Assembly (NCBI GenBank): GCA_014529385.2
Contig: CM043942.1
Span: 24,642,469-24,706,468 of the forward strand
Direction: 5' to 3'
DNA: 64,000 nt
Source: Adiantum capillus-veneris
Lineage: Eukaryota > Streptophyta > Polypodiopsida > Polypodiales > Pteridaceae
Shown: positions 32,779-43,908 of the stretch, piece by piece
Numbering within the stretch: the stretch's first letter is position 1
Layout of the letters: each line of letters starts with the position of its first letter
Made by a program: the position numbers and the translations under genes
The notes under the pieces: generated by a model
The model's input: only the letters and a program-made list of their open reading frames with translations
Told to the model about the DNA's origin: nothing
Database searches by the model: none

Positions 32779-33480
32779 ATGGATGAATGGCTAGCAGGAT
32801 TTGCTAATTGGACGACAGAAGAAGAAGAGCTCCAAGCACAACTAGACGAACTCCGCATCTCCATCGAAGCTCGAGTGCCAGGCGTAACGGTAATCAATTT
32901 GCAGTGGGAGAGTCAACCAACACGCCAAACCCAGTGGATATACATAGGCCAAGTGCCAAGAAGAAGAAGGAGAAGGTTGAAACCATGTCCGCAACCTACA
33001 ACCAACCCACAACAACAAAATGGAAGGAGCTCTACAAAATAGAGAATCAACACTATTCTACTTTGAGAATCGGGTAACTCAAGTCACCGAGGTAATTACC
33101 ACAGTCAGTTTTCAAGTCGCACCTGATGCTGCAGCACAGATAACGGAAGCATTGGCTTACACTCTCACTAGAGAAACTAGGGATCTACTGAGTTTGTTTC
33201 AGGAAAGAACACCACCCTCTCCCACAAGCTTGGACAGTGACTAAGCACCTCTAAGCTTCACATGAATCAGTACAACCTACCTCAACACAGATCACACATA
33301 CCAACACGTGTACGCTCAATCAAGGTAATACTGGATTTGAAGGCTCACTACCAGCACGTCATTGACACCATCCCGAGTGGGGAGTGGTTTTTGGAGGTTC
33401 TGGCATTAGATCAACCATTTGTCTTACCTTTGGTACAAGGCAATGTACCGTTTGAAGTTTTAATCTATGTCCTAGTATAA
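32779..33480 (+). CDS. Leader ORFs between primer site and gag in element B
   Basis: Three short, partly overlapping frames: 32779-33042 (87 codons, begins MDEWLAGFANWTTEEEEL), 33020-33244 (74 codons, ends SPTSLDSD) and 33262-33480 (72 codons). The first is acidic with a possible short coiled coil (EEEELQAQLDELRISIEA) and then becomes Arg-rich. The first two may once have been one protein with a frameshift. Some Tat/Ogre elements carry an extra ORF before gag. No domain was recognised and translation is unproven. Confidence 0.4.
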
Positions 33481-33563
33481 GAGGGTATACACGCCTCCTT
33501 GTAAAGAAAAAAAAAACTTTTGCAAGTTAAGCAGTGTGTCTTTCTAGCTCTCTCTCAGTAATC

Positions 33564-34712
33564 ATGGCAAGTGTAGCATTTCCAACATTTAAAGGAAAGA
33601 AGGGGGAGGATTTGGTAACAGACTTCCTAGATGACTTTGAAGTAGCATGTGTAGTGAGCAACAAAGATACGGATGAATCCCGGGTTAGAATCTTTAAGCA
33701 TCTCATGAAGCTAGAAGCTAGATCATGGTACAATGCACTTCCACAAGCAACCAAGGATGACTGGGAACCCTTAAAAACCGCTTTTAAAAGGCGCTTTGAG
33801 GGAGGTACCACTTCAGAAAAGTTGTGGGACAAGTTGAGAGACTTGAAGCAGGAGGCTCTTTTAGAATATGCCACCTATGAGTCCAAATTTGTGGATTTGT
33901 GGGAACGGTGGGTTGAGTCACTGGCTAGGGGGGAAGCTGCACCCGATTTCCTAAAAAAAGATCGGTTCACGCATGGCTTATGGCCGTTTCTCAAGGAGAA
34001 GGTGAAAGGTAGATTCCCGACTACGTACGAGTTAGCCGTTGAGATTGCTCGCCTTAAGGACAAGAAGCTGCAAATGAAAGCCAAAGAAACCGAGTCAACA
34101 GAAGAAGGAACATCGCGTCGACCAGCAACAACGACAACCACCATACCACCACCACCGGCTCTTGGGGTAAGAGATGACCAACAAGATATGTTGGCCCATA
34201 TTACTGATCAACTGCAGAATTTTTCTGTCCACTTAATATAGCAAGGGAGGAGTCAAGAAAGAGATCAAGACCTTGGAAGGGCACGACGACAAAACAGGGA
34301 GTATCATTGCTACAACTACGGAGAAGACGGTCACGGTATGTACTACTGTCCCAAACCACGACAAAACTATAATAGAGGAGGTAGGAGGAACCAATTGTCA
34401 CCCCCTAGAGAAATAACACCCCCACCCCGAGCACCACCCCCACTAACACAAATTCTACGTCCACCCCAGACACCACTACAAGCATCCATCCCACCTCTTC
34501 CACCAGCCCCACCACCTGATCGCCCTGTAAACATCATAAGGCTAGAAGAGAAAGGAAAAGCCGTAGTAGTGGATCCACCCAGAGAAAAGGAGAGGGACAA
34601 GGGTAAGGATAAGGTAACCTTTTTAGAACCACTTGAAGCCATGACTGTGAAAAGAGCTAGGAGGGAGAAAGCTACACAATCAGATGATGAGAGAAGCATG
34701 AGAGGAAACTAG
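33564..34712 (+). pseudogene. gag of element B, one in-frame UAG
   Basis: It starts at ATG 33564 (MASVAFPTFKGKKGEDLVTD). The gag core covers residues about 10-170 (YNALPQATKDDWEPLKTAFK; FTHGLWPFLKEKVKGRFP). TAG at 34239-34241, followed by CAA, is the only stop before 34710, and the frame continues unchanged. The zinc knuckle then reads CYNYGEDGHGMYYC (from 34308), with Tyr replacing the second Cys. A Pro-rich stretch follows. Gag packages the element RNA. The stop could be a mutation of a Gln codon or a readthrough signal; element A has UAG-CAA at the matching place. Confidence 0.82.
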
Positions 34713-34740
34713 CAAGAGGCCATCCAGGCCACGACGGAAA

Positions 34741-36708
34741 TTGGGCATCACCGACTTCCAGCTAGGGGAAAGTTCTAAGCCCTATGATCTAACATTGGAT
34801 GTGGCAGAGCAAGGACCGAAGATTACATGGCCACAGCTGCTACATCTTGTACCTAAAGTAAGGCGAAAATGGTCTAAAATGGTAAGTACAAGACGCTCCA
34901 AAACAAAGGTAGCCGGAGCAATTTCGGGATGCAACATGGATGACATCCTTCCAATTGTCGACGTAAACATAAAAGGAAAGAGGGTTGGAAACACCTACAT
35001 TGATGGAGGTGCACAAATCTGTGTAATGAGAGAAGCTATGATGCTTCAATTAGGGCTCGAGGTTGACAGGCCTTCTCCATGCAAGGCAAAGATGGCAAAC
35101 AACGCAAAAGTAAAGTGTGTGGGTGTGGTAAGTGCCGTGAAAATCAAAGCTTTCAACATTGAGGTAGAGGTAGATGTTTTTGTAATGCCTACTAAGGGGG
35201 AGGGCTATCCACTAATTTTGGGAAGGCCATGGTTGATGGCCATGAAGGAAAAACAGGACTGGGGTACTGGCCTTCTACGCATGACCGGTAAGAAAGGGGA
35301 GACAATCTACTACGACATGAGTATTGGCAAGCAGAAGGAAATGAATCTGGAAACATCGGCAGATGAAACCACTAGCGAATCTTCCAGTTCTGAGGAGGAG
35401 ACCACATCCACCGACGAAAGTGACAGTTCCATTGATGTGATGGGTATCATTATGAAGGATCCACAAAGGGTAAGCACAGATGGTGATCCATCACCAAAAG
35501 GGCAACACAATGAAGAGGAGAGCAAATCACCTGGCCTAGGAGGAAGTAGGTTGAAGGGTATGTTGTCTACGGAATTAACACTTGAGGAGAAAGATAGTTT
35601 TTTGCAAATGTTGATGGGATTTCCTAACCTATTCATTGACAACTATGAAAGAATCACAGGCATTACAGTGGTGGAACATCATATTAAGCTGAAGGAAGGG
35701 GTAAAACCAGTTGTGCAAAAGCTACGACGACTGGGGGTCATACAAGAAAAGGCACTCTTGGCCGAGGTAAGGAAACTACTGGAGGCGGGATTCATCTATC
35801 CTGTAGAAAACTCAGAATGGGTGTCACCCATAGTGGTGACGCCTAAAAAGAATGGTAAGTGGAGGGTCTGTGTTGACTACAAACCACTAAATGCAGCTAC
35901 AAAGAGAGACCACTTTCCTCTCCCTTTCTTGGATGAAATTCTGAATGAAGTAGCGGGTTTTGAATGCTATACCGTCTGTGATGGTTATTCTGGATACTTT
36001 CAAATACGCATAGCCTTGGAAGATCAGCTAAAAACCACTTTTATCATGCCATGGGGTTGTTTTGCATACAGGGTTATGCCATTTGGTCTCACAAATGCAC
36101 CTGCCACATTCCAGAGATATGTCACATATGTTTTTCAACCGTTCTTTGGAACATCCATAAGAGTGTTCATTGATGATTTTTGTATATATAGCTCCCGTAT
36201 TTCACATTTAGAAAAGGTAACTGAAGGTTTGGCCAGGTTGCAGAGCCTAGGTGGGCAATTAAATGTGGATAAATGCCACATTGGGGAGAGTAAAGTCATT
36301 CTACTAGGCCATGAAATTTCAGCAAAAGGTATCAACGCCGACCCAAGTAAGGTGTCCGCACTCATAGCCCTACCTTCACCAACGACCGCACGTCAACTGG
36401 TCTCTTTTCTACAGAAGGTGAGGTACTTAAGTAGATTCATACATCTACTATCACAACTTGTTCTACCACTGCAACAACTCACTCAAAGATCAACTTTCAC
36501 TTGGGACGAGGAAAGCGAACATCACTACAACAAGGTAAAGGAGGTCTTAGCCACTCTGCCAACTATCTCACCACCTAAGTGGGATGAAAAATTCTATGTC
36601 ACCTCAAGTGTTGGTGATGACTCATTGGGGGCTGTGCTACTCCAAAAGGATACGACGACATCTTTCATGAGGCCAATCTACTTCTCTAGTCGAATGATGA
36701 CAGCATGA
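34741..36708 (+). CDS. Protease, reverse transcriptase and degenerate RNase H of element B
   Basis: 655 open codons, in a different frame from gag. Retropepsin: YIDGGAQICVM (Asp at residue about 88) and ILGRPWL. An acidic Ser-rich spacer (SSSSEEETTSTDESDSSID) precedes RT. RT covers residues about 325-540 with KKNGKWRVCVDYKPLN, YSGYFQIRIA, MPFGLTNAPATFQ and the FIDD active site at 36166-36177. The first RNase H follows (FYVTSSVGDDSLGAVLL), lacking the usual first Asp (normally near D-A-S). TGA at 36706-36708 ends it, but similarity resumes at once. The RT itself looks chemically intact. Confidence 0.88.
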   Translation: MGITDFQLGESSKPYDLTLDVAEQGPKITWPQLLHLVPKVRRKWSKMVSTRRSKTKVAGAISGCNMDDILPIVDVNIKGKRVGNTYIDGGAQICVMREAMMLQLGLEVDRPSPCKAKMANNAKVKCVGVVSAVKIKAFNIEVEVDVFVMPTKGEGYPLILGRPWLMAMKEKQDWGTGLLRMTGKKGETIYYDMSIGKQKEMNLETSADETTSESSSSEEETTSTDESDSSIDVMGIIMKDPQRVSTDGDPSPKGQHNEEESKSPGLGGSRLKGMLSTELTLEEKDSFLQMLMGFPNLFIDNYERITGITVVEHHIKLKEGVKPVVQKLRRLGVIQEKALLAEVRKLLEAGFIYPVENSEWVSPIVVTPKKNGKWRVCVDYKPLNAATKRDHFPLPFLDEILNEVAGFECYTVCDGYSGYFQIRIALEDQLKTTFIMPWGCFAYRVMPFGLTNAPATFQRYVTYVFQPFFGTSIRVFIDDFCIYSSRISHLEKVTEGLARLQSLGGQLNVDKCHIGESKVILLGHEISAKGINADPSKVSALIALPSPTTARQLVSFLQKVRYLSRFIHLLSQLVLPLQQLTQRSTFTWDEESEHHYNKVKEVLATLPTISPPKWDEKFYVTSSVGDDSLGAVLLQKDTTTSFMRPIYFSSRMMTA

Positions 36709-36726
36709 GAGAAAGGTTTCACCCAT

Positions 36727-37653
36727 GTGGAACACTTAGTCCTAGCTCTTAGATTTGCAACTACAAAGTTTAGGTCATATTTGCTGCCTAAGCAATTTGT
36801 GATTCTAACCACGGATGAAATATTTCCCTATGTTGTACAACACATGGATGTGTCTGCTAGAATTACTAAATGGCTAGTTCGTCTGCAAGAGTTTGACTAC
36901 ACGGTACAGGTAGAAAGCACGACAAGGGCAAGTTTGGGGGGACTCATGACCTACCAAGTATTTGAAAGGAAGGAGAAGCAATCTAAGGAAGGAGAAGTTC
37001 GATTACCTCCAGTACCACCGATGGTAGAAGGAGCATACTCTCTCTACTTTGATGGAGCCTACAAGCGAGCGTCCGACAAAGCAGCTGCAGGCATAGTGGT
37101 CTTTGATGACAAAGGGACAAAGGTATTTTCGTTGGGCCAATTGTTAGATTCACATTCTAACAATGAAGCTGAGTATGCAGCACTAACCAAGGGTCTACAA
37201 TGGTGCGTCTCGCAAGGTGTACAACGCCTTAATGTATTTGGGGATGCTCTACTTCTGGTAAGGCAAGTAAATGGAGCATGGACATGCAAGAATCCTAGTT
37301 TAAGGACTCACTTAAGTGGTGTAAAAACCTTGTTGGGTAAGTTTGAAGAAGTTCAAATACACCGTATCCCAAGGGCTCAAAACCAAGAAGCAGATGCCCT
37401 AGCAAGTGAAAGACTACAGGAAGTGGTGGTTGGAGCAATAAAACTAAAGCTCCCTCTATTTCAAGGAAGTGATGCCTTGCCTGACATCATGCATTTTTTG
37501 GAAACAGGGGAATGCCCATCAGATTTAACAAAGGGACAGAAGCAATGGCTGACGCGGAAGGCCACAAGGTATCGACTCATCAATGACGGTTTGTATTGTA
37601 AGGGTAAGGACCAAATACTCAGGAAGGTCCCTCTCTCTCAGGAAATCACATGA
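36727..37653 (+). CDS. Tether/RNase H region and second (active-type) RNase H of element B
   Basis: 308 codons. The first third finishes the degenerate RNase H (HVEHLVLALRFATTKFRSYL). The second RNase H has all four carboxylates: Asp in FDGAY (37051-37053), Glu in NNEAEY (37171-37173), Asp in GDALL (37243-37245) and Asp in EADALAS (37393-37395). This domain degrades RNA in the RNA-DNA hybrid. Such an added RNase H is the hallmark of Tat lineages. A spacer with CHDGVCGGH-like integrase start follows after TGA 37651-37653. Confidence 0.88.
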   Translation: MEHLVLALRFATTKFRSYLLPKQFVILTTDEIFPYVVQHMDVSARITKWLVRLQEFDYTVQVESTTRASLGGLMTYQVFERKEKQSKEGEVRLPPVPPMVEGAYSLYFDGAYKRASDKAAAGIVVFDDKGTKVFSLGQLLDSHSNNEAEYAALTKGLQWCVSQGVQRLNVFGDALLLVRQVNGAWTCKNPSLRTHLSGVKTLLGKFEEVQIHRIPRAQNQEADALASERLQEVVVGAIKLKLPLFQGSDALPDIMHFLETGECPSDLTKGQKQWLTRKATRYRLINDGLYCKGKDQILRKVPLSQEIT

Positions 37654-38376
37654 GTAATTGCTAGTTGTCACGACGGGGTTTGTGGTGGTCACTTTGCCCT
37701 AGACATAACAAGTAGGAAAATCTTGCAGGCAGGCTTCATATGGCCTAGCCTCAACCGTGATGTACACCATTGGTGCAAAACGTGTAAGTTGTGTCAAAAG
37801 GCCGGCACTAGGTCACTTATGCCTGAACCACAGACACCTATTCTCTCATATGGCCCATTTGAAAAATGGGGTATTGATGCCATTGGGCCATTACCTAGGG
37901 CCAACTCAAGAAAATTCTACATTATCATGGGGGTCGACTACATGACTAGATGGGCAGAGGCTACAGCCACCACTAGAATCACAGCGGTAGAGGTAGCTAA
38001 ATTTATCTACGAGCACATATGCTGTAGGTTTGGCACACCTTTAGAGATCATCTCTGATAGAGGGCCAGGTTTCAGAGCAGACTTGGTAGGAAAATTAATG
38101 CAGAAACGGGGCATTACAAGGAGGCACTCTTCACCATATTACCCTCAATGTAATGGCCTAGTTGAAAAGGTAAATGGAATGGTTTCTAAAATTATTACCA
38201 AGCAGGTAAACAATTATCCTGGAGACTGGGATAAGTATCTACTACCAGCTTTATGGGCCTACAGAACTTCATTTCGTACATCCTTGGGATTCACACCGTA
38301 TCATCTAGTATTTGGTAAGGAAGCAATCTTGCCCATTGAAGTGCAACTACAAAGTCTCAGAGTAATGGCAAGCTAG
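37654..38376 (+). CDS. Integrase of element B
   Basis: After the stop, CGGHFALDI and HHWCKTCKLCQ form the zinc-binding end. The core shows KWGIDAIGPLP (Asp), ISDRGPGFRAD (Asp) and QCNGLVEKVNG (Glu), then ALWAYRTSFRTSLGFTPYHL. All three catalytic residues are present. The frame ends at TAG 38374-38376 after SLRVMAS. It inserts the element DNA copy into the genome; target choice is not indicated. Confidence 0.87.
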   Translation, partial: VIASCHDGVCGGHFALDITSRKILQAGFIWPSLNRDVHHWCKTCKLCQKAGTRSLMPEPQTPILSYGPFEKWGIDAIGPLPRANSRKFYIIMGVDYMTRWAEATATTRITAVEVAKFIYEHICCRFGTPLEIISDRGPGFRADLVGKLMQKRGITRRHSSPYYPQCNGLVEKVNGMVSKIITKQVNNYPGDWDKYLLPALWAYRTSFRTSLGFTPYHLVFGKEAILPIEVQLQSLRVMAS

Positions 38377-38391
38377 CTTCAACAACCCAAC

Positions 38392-38814
38392 ATGCATTTG
38401 AGAGATCACATCATCAACTTGGAAAGACTGCAGCTGGACAGAGAAGAAGCAATAAATTATTATGCAGCACAAGCAGAGCATAGACGGCTTAGCTTTAACG
38501 AGAATCTCCGGAAAAAAGAATTGAAGAAAGGAATGTTGGTGCTCCGCTACGACAATCGCTTCGACACGCGCAAGGATAAGAAACTCCTACTCCGATGGGA
38601 AGGCCCTTTCATCATCAGGAAAAAGTATGCCAATGGAAGCTACCAGCTTATGGAGGCTGATGGAAAACTTCATAAAACCAGGGTAAATGGTTGGCGACTT
38701 AAACCTTATTTTCTTCGATTTGACCAGGCTCCACCAATTGACATTCTAGATGAGAACACACCATCAGCCACCACCTCCGACGATAATGATCAAACAGATG
38801 AGCTAGAGACATGA
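38392..38814 (+). CDS. Integrase C-terminal region of element B
   Basis: 140 codons continuing in frame after the TAG. It has a helical segment (LERLQLDREEAINYYAAQAE), then the beta-rich C-terminal domain (KKLLLRWEGPFIIRKKYANG; LHKTRVNGWRLKPY), then an acidic tail. There is no chromodomain. The normal polyprotein would include it. Confidence 0.8.
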   Translation: MHLRDHIINLERLQLDREEAINYYAAQAEHRRLSFNENLRKKELKKGMLVLRYDNRFDTRKDKKLLLRWEGPFIIRKKYANGSYQLMEADGKLHKTRVNGWRLKPYFLRFDQAPPIDILDENTPSATTSDDNDQTDELET

Positions 38815-38823
38815 ATGTCTCTA

Positions 38824-38842
38824 GCCAAAAGGGGAGGGCTAA
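38824..38842 (+). other. Polypurine tract of element B
   Basis: GCCAAAAGGGGAGGGCTAA lies immediately before the 3' LTR. Confidence 0.8.
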
Positions 38843-40404
38843 TGATGGGGGCTTTTCACAAGCCAAGCTCCCATACCCCTCTTCTCTCGTCCCCACCCCA
38901 TGAAAACCCACTCTTAGGGAGGGAGTGATAAAAAGCATTGGAAAAAGTAAGAAAAAAATAAAGTATGATTATGTAAATATATAAGAAAGGTAAAATAGGC
39001 CACCTCATGCCTGCGGGGTAGCTCATCCCCACCTTGCCTCCTTTTTCTTCACTGTTGCCCCGCCGTGTGTCCCTTTTCCTCTCCTCCACTCAAAAGGTCA
39101 ACCCCCTCTCTCTTCTTCTTGTCCTTTCTCCTTTCTCTCTCCCCTCAAGCTACCCCACCTCTCACCAATAATGCATTATAACTCACCAATAATGCACCCT
39201 AACTCACATGCAACTTACCCTATCTTCCAAAATAGTATACCCCACCCCCTCTTTCTCTCTCCTATCATATCCCATGACCCAAATACCCCCCTCTCTCTCT
39301 AAAGGGCGCCATGTCTCTTGTCTTGTAGCTAAATAACCTCCCCCACACTCACACACACTCAGTTTCACTGAAAAAGGTGCCCACAGACCCATCCCCACCC
39401 GGTGGTTACCTGATTTTTCTTGTGTTCACACACATCTGCACACAGATTCACCTCTGAATACACTCCCCTCTCTCCCCTCTTGTAATTACTTTATTCTCCA
39501 TGTCACCTCTCACTTTTTTTCATCAACCCATCTCTCTCTCTTAGTCTCTCTCTCATGAGACTGCTGTTCTGGCACATATACACACAGCCAGATAAGTGGG
39601 GCCCACAGTCACATGGCCTATGTAGATAGTGATTTCTTCATTTCTAAATTCTAGAATTTCTCCCCCCTCCTCCCCTATATAAAGAGGGGTCACCATCACA
39701 CTAAGGACACAACATCACCAAAGAAAACACTATGCACTGTGTGTGCCTAGTGCACACACACACACCCACACCATCACCATCACCATCACCGCAATCACCA
39801 TGCTTGTCTTGAGCATGACCTCTACACCCTTGGCTATGGAAGATGAAGGGCAACTAAATGAAGGATGATGGCCATAATCCTCGTGCGAGTCTTCGCCATC
39901 AACTCCCACCTATCCGCCATGTGCTCTACCACTCTCTCCCTTCTCATTCCCCTACCCTATGCTCCCCATTTCATCGCCTAATTCTCTAAATAAAGCTTGA
40001 GGTTTTGTGAGTATGTTTTCTTGCAATGTTTTTCCCATGTGAGGTGTGCGGAATCGCCACCTAGTCTTGTGTTTTGGAGTGAGCTTGTGTATGTGTGAAG
40101 GGTGTGCGGATTCGCCATCCTTTTGTGGTGCCTAAGTACTAAGCCGCTATACCCCCTCCCTCACTCACTCTCTCTCTCTCTCTCCCTCTCACTTGATCTC
40201 ATTCCCTTTCCTGTTCATCATTACTCCCAAGCATCCATCTCTCTTGGATGAAAACTTTGTTATGGTGGTGTGTTGTTTGCGTCCTAGCCGCTGAAGCTAG
40301 GTGGTGCCCCCTGTTTGCTTTACCATGACAGGCTCGAGGCGCGCCATTCGGTCCCCGGTGTTTTAGAGGCCGTCGGAGGTTCGGGGTTCGATTTGCTCTC
40401 GTCA
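38843..40404 (+). repeat. 3' LTR of element B
   Basis: About 1562 bp. It is near-identical to 31136-32705 and has a shorter CT run near 40165. Confidence 0.93.
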
Positions 40405-40526
40405 GTATTATCAGTTTGTAATGTATTGACTCCAGTTTTTTCAAAAGTATGTGTATCTCTACTGTATGAAGCTATGGATGCTCTAGGTTTCAAGCCACCT
40501 TGAGCTTATTGCCCTCAAACCTAACA
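40405..40526 (+). repeat. 5' LTR of element C, second piece
   Basis: It starts with the duplicated GTAT, continues TTATCAGTTTGTAATG, and ends CAAACCTAACA. It matches 45119-45245. Confidence 0.9.
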
Positions 40527-40528
40527 AT

Positions 40529-40540
40529 TGGTATCAGAGC
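40529..40540 (+). other. Primer binding site of element C (initiator Met tRNA)
   Basis: TGGTATCAGAGC lies two bases after the LTR end. Confidence 0.9.
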
Positions 40541-40629
40541 TTGGTGCATCCCTTCCTCACCCTCTTTGTGCAACACTTCCTTAGTAGTAAGCTTAGATTT
40601 TAGATCTCTGTGTAGGGCAATAGTAGATG

Positions 40630-40699
<70 letters not shown>

Positions 40700-41060
40700 A
40701 GGCTTGAGATACAACGTGACCTCACACATCAAATTGGAAGTTTTGGATTCTTGAGGAGACACAAAGAAGAAGCACAGGTAGCGATTCAAGCTTCAGACAA
40801 GGAGATTAATCAAAAAACTTTGTCAAAGAGAAATTATGGCCAATAAATTCACGTAGTCTCTCTCGCTCTCTGTCATGCAGGCCTGAAGAATCGAATCCTG
40901 TAATCATTGTTCTATGAGCGCAAATCTCTCCTGTGAAGTGGTGATTCCTCTTGTCGAGCTCGATCGAGCACAAGTTGGAGAACATCAAGGGCTGCACAAA
41001 TTTTCTTTTGTTGTTGGCTTGATTTGCAAATAGAAGCCATCGCCAGCCCAAAGGGGGGAA
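40541..41060 (+). other. Leader of element C with (GT)n(GA)n microsatellite
   Basis: No coding sequence was recognised. (GT)n at about 40630-40654 runs directly into (GA)n to about 40692. Confidence 0.6.
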
Positions 41061-43908
41061 TTGATAGAGCATCAAGTTTCTTAGGGCTAAAGCTCAACAT
41101 CCTATATCAACAAGGCATTGGTGCAAGGCTTACAGAGCACAGGGTGCCTACTTGCAATGATGCAAATTCCACATAGCGTAGAAATTTTGGCTTCATTTCC
41201 TCCTCGGAGCGAGCCTCACCTTACCTATATATAGGCCCTTGGGCCTCTGGCTCTTAGCTATATATAGCCCCTGTACTGCATGTGTATCCGTTGGCCCTTG
41301 GCTAGGGCCATGCCCTCCTATAGTCCTACCCTTGGCATGACATTACTCCCCCGTTGGAGAAGCATTTTCGTCCACGAAAACAAAAGTGGTAGGATATTCC
41401 TAAGAACACTAATGTTTTCCACAGTGGTATCCCTCATGGATCCAGCTATTTGTTTGACCAAAACATGGTTCAGTAGGAGGTACAATGAAACCACGAATAA
41501 CATCTTGATTTTTCACATTGTTGTCCATTTGCAACCATCTTGTGTTATCAATTCGAATCCAGTCATAGTGTGTAGACTCCATTTAGAATGCACATGAGCA
41601 TGCTAAACGAGTTATCACAACAAAGATGTACCTGAAATAGTACCTCTTTTCACTTTCTATGAAAATAACTTGCTGACATCACTCATCAACCAAGTGTAAG
41701 TCCTTGACTTGTTCTCAAATTTCATCAGTAAACAACCCCACTATAACTAGTGTTCAAAGTTGAGAACCTGACTTATACATGAAGAGACTAATCCTAGTTC
41801 CAAACATGCTTTAACTGATGGTAAGCAAACTCCAAGTAGAGCAATAAATGCTTACAAATTGGATTTCTTGGTGCTAATGTATGCACTTTGCACATCCTTT
41901 AGCACAAGATTACACTTTGTAATGTGCCTATCCCCTTGGATAACTGACAATAATGAGGTGTGTATCCCCCACGGTTTACAGAAAAGTCTTCCCAGATGAT
42001 TGGTAAATAGGAATCACAATATCGTACAACAATGTTGAGGAATCAACAATGTCCTGAATAACCATCATGGTTAACTTGAAAGATCCACAAACACCCAAAC
42101 TGAGCCATGACCTCTATTGGTGATTTTGATAGACCCCAAAAGGAATCTTATAGAGATACTATACTTAGAGTGCAAAATGCTTCATAAGTAACTAATGTGA
42201 TGAACATGCATGTTGCTCCAAATCAGCCTTTGCTAAACACTAGGGCCCATAGCACCTAGTGTGCATGCATTTAGCAAAAAACAGATCCGAACCTGTATAT
42301 CCATGATCATTCTTGCCAATACTTATGGTGAATGTGATGCTCTTGCACACATTAAAGAGGAGTGAAAATAGTTTTGAAAAGAAACTAAATACTTTCTGTT
42401 GTGATCATTTGCAAGCCTTCCTAAAACGTTTGAACCATAATATACGGTGAAACATGAATCGCTTTGAGGTACAAACAATGAAACTTTTTCATTAACAATT
42501 CATAGCCTTGCTATAGGCATAAACAACCATCCATTAATGTTGTTTAGCAGCACTTGTACCTTAACAAGTCTTTTTGAGTATCCGACAATTTCTAGCCACC
42601 ATTGAAATTATTCCTGACATGTTGTGCTGAAAACGGTCCATAAAACAGATTTGACCAGCACCTAGGGACTTTGTCGTGACACATACTTGAAATAGTGGGT
42701 GCCAGTGTCAGTCCCAGAGACTCATATTCTCCACATGTGGAATATGTCTCATGTAAGGGTGTGTGAAAAAAGAACATTCTTTAAGTATAAGATGTACCTG
42801 TGCGTGGAGGTAACTACAAACACTCTACGCTGGGAGTGAGAGGGACCCTCATTAGCCTTGCTCCACACTGGCTAAATCGGACTCCTTGAGTCCCTAGACC
42901 ATGTTGTATCCCATGTGACAACATGTGCCAAAGAAACCCTACAAGTGGGTCTATGAATGCATAATGCAGAAAATTAATTTGGACACTACAACCCAAATTT
43001 CTTGGCTCTTACATGACCTTGTCATTTCCCTTAAGAGCAAAAATGGACGATGACATAGTGTGTGCATCATACATGGAAAAAGGAAACCTAAGGAAACAAA
43101 ACCAAATCAGAAACGTACCTGAAGGTTGAGCATAGGGTTCACTTATCCATAATGAAAGGCATTTCCCCAAATTCTCGCCTGCAAAGGCCTAGGAGCACTA
43201 ATTTGAAAATTAGTAAAATGCAAGTAGTATTGCACATGTACCCATGGTTGTTTCCTTTGCAATGCAAACCTCATGGTTAAAATCTACATCGTCAAACCCC
43301 TTGGTGAGACCCGATATAGAAACTGCTCAACTAGCAGAGAACGGTGACCAACGTAGGCGACCGTGTACAAAAATATTCGAAATCAACTTAAAAAAGTTGA
43401 AATTTGTCCACTACCCCTTGGCAAGTTCTTGTGGATGCCTTTCCTTAAAAGTGCAAGTGTGAAGGTTCCAAGAAGTGACCATCAACACACTCAAAAAGAG
43501 ATTTAGTAATCATGAGCTGGGTCTTATCCCCAAACTGTACGCATATAGACACTCTTAGTGCTACATAGAAAATTGAAGATCCACTGAAGTGGGATTCGCA
43601 TTCACAACTGGATCTTTTCCAAACCCAAAAATCCATAATCTTGGGTTTTTGTGAATAACCATGCTACCTGAAATGCTGGCTTCATCTATACTCCTTGGTA
43701 GAGAGAAGCTTGTACGAGTTTAAGATGTTTAAAAACTCAACTTGTGTGAGACGAGGGAAGATAGACATGCCAATAATCACTCAACCATACCTATATATAG
43801 GCCCTTTCCCCTATTGCTCTTAGCTATATATAGCCCTTGTACCGCATGTGTATCGGTCAGCCCTTGGCCAGGACCGTGCCCTCCTATAGTCCTACCCTTG
43901 GCATGACA
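41060..43908 (-). mobile_element. Very degraded chromovirus nested in element C (chromovirus-3)
   Basis: Two LTR-like ends share about 120 bp (CCTATATATAGGCCCTT, TATATATAGCCC, GCATGTGTATC, CCTACCCTTGGCATGACA), at 41220-41342 and 43791-43908. On the minus strand CAACGGGGGAGTAA before TGTCATGCC is a polypurine tract as in chromovirus-1. The sequence from 41343 resembles 16119-16215 (GAAAACAAAAGTGG, AAGAACACTAATGTTTTCC). 41760-41950 resembles the coding strand complement at 16735-16910 (ACTTATACATGAAGAG, TAAGCAAACTCCAAG, AATGTATGCACTTTGCACAT). No open frame survives. The outer limits of both LTRs are uncertain. Confidence 0.65.

Larger units (their letters stand above)
31136..40404 (+). mobile_element. 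Tat-type Ty3/gypsy LTR retrotransposon (element B), nested in element C
   Basis: 9.27 kb on the plus strand. LTRs at 31136-32705 and 38843-40404 (TGATGGGGGC...CTCGTCA) are very similar, with few differences seen by eye, so this is probably the youngest insertion here. GTAT occurs immediately outside each end (31132-31135, 40405-40408) and once in the uninterrupted region of the partner LTR (as GTAA), so it is the target duplication. The order is primer site, leader with ORFs, gag, protease, RT, degenerate RNase H, second RNase H, integrase, polypurine tract. Only a few stops or frameshifts interrupt the reading frames. Confidence 0.95.
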
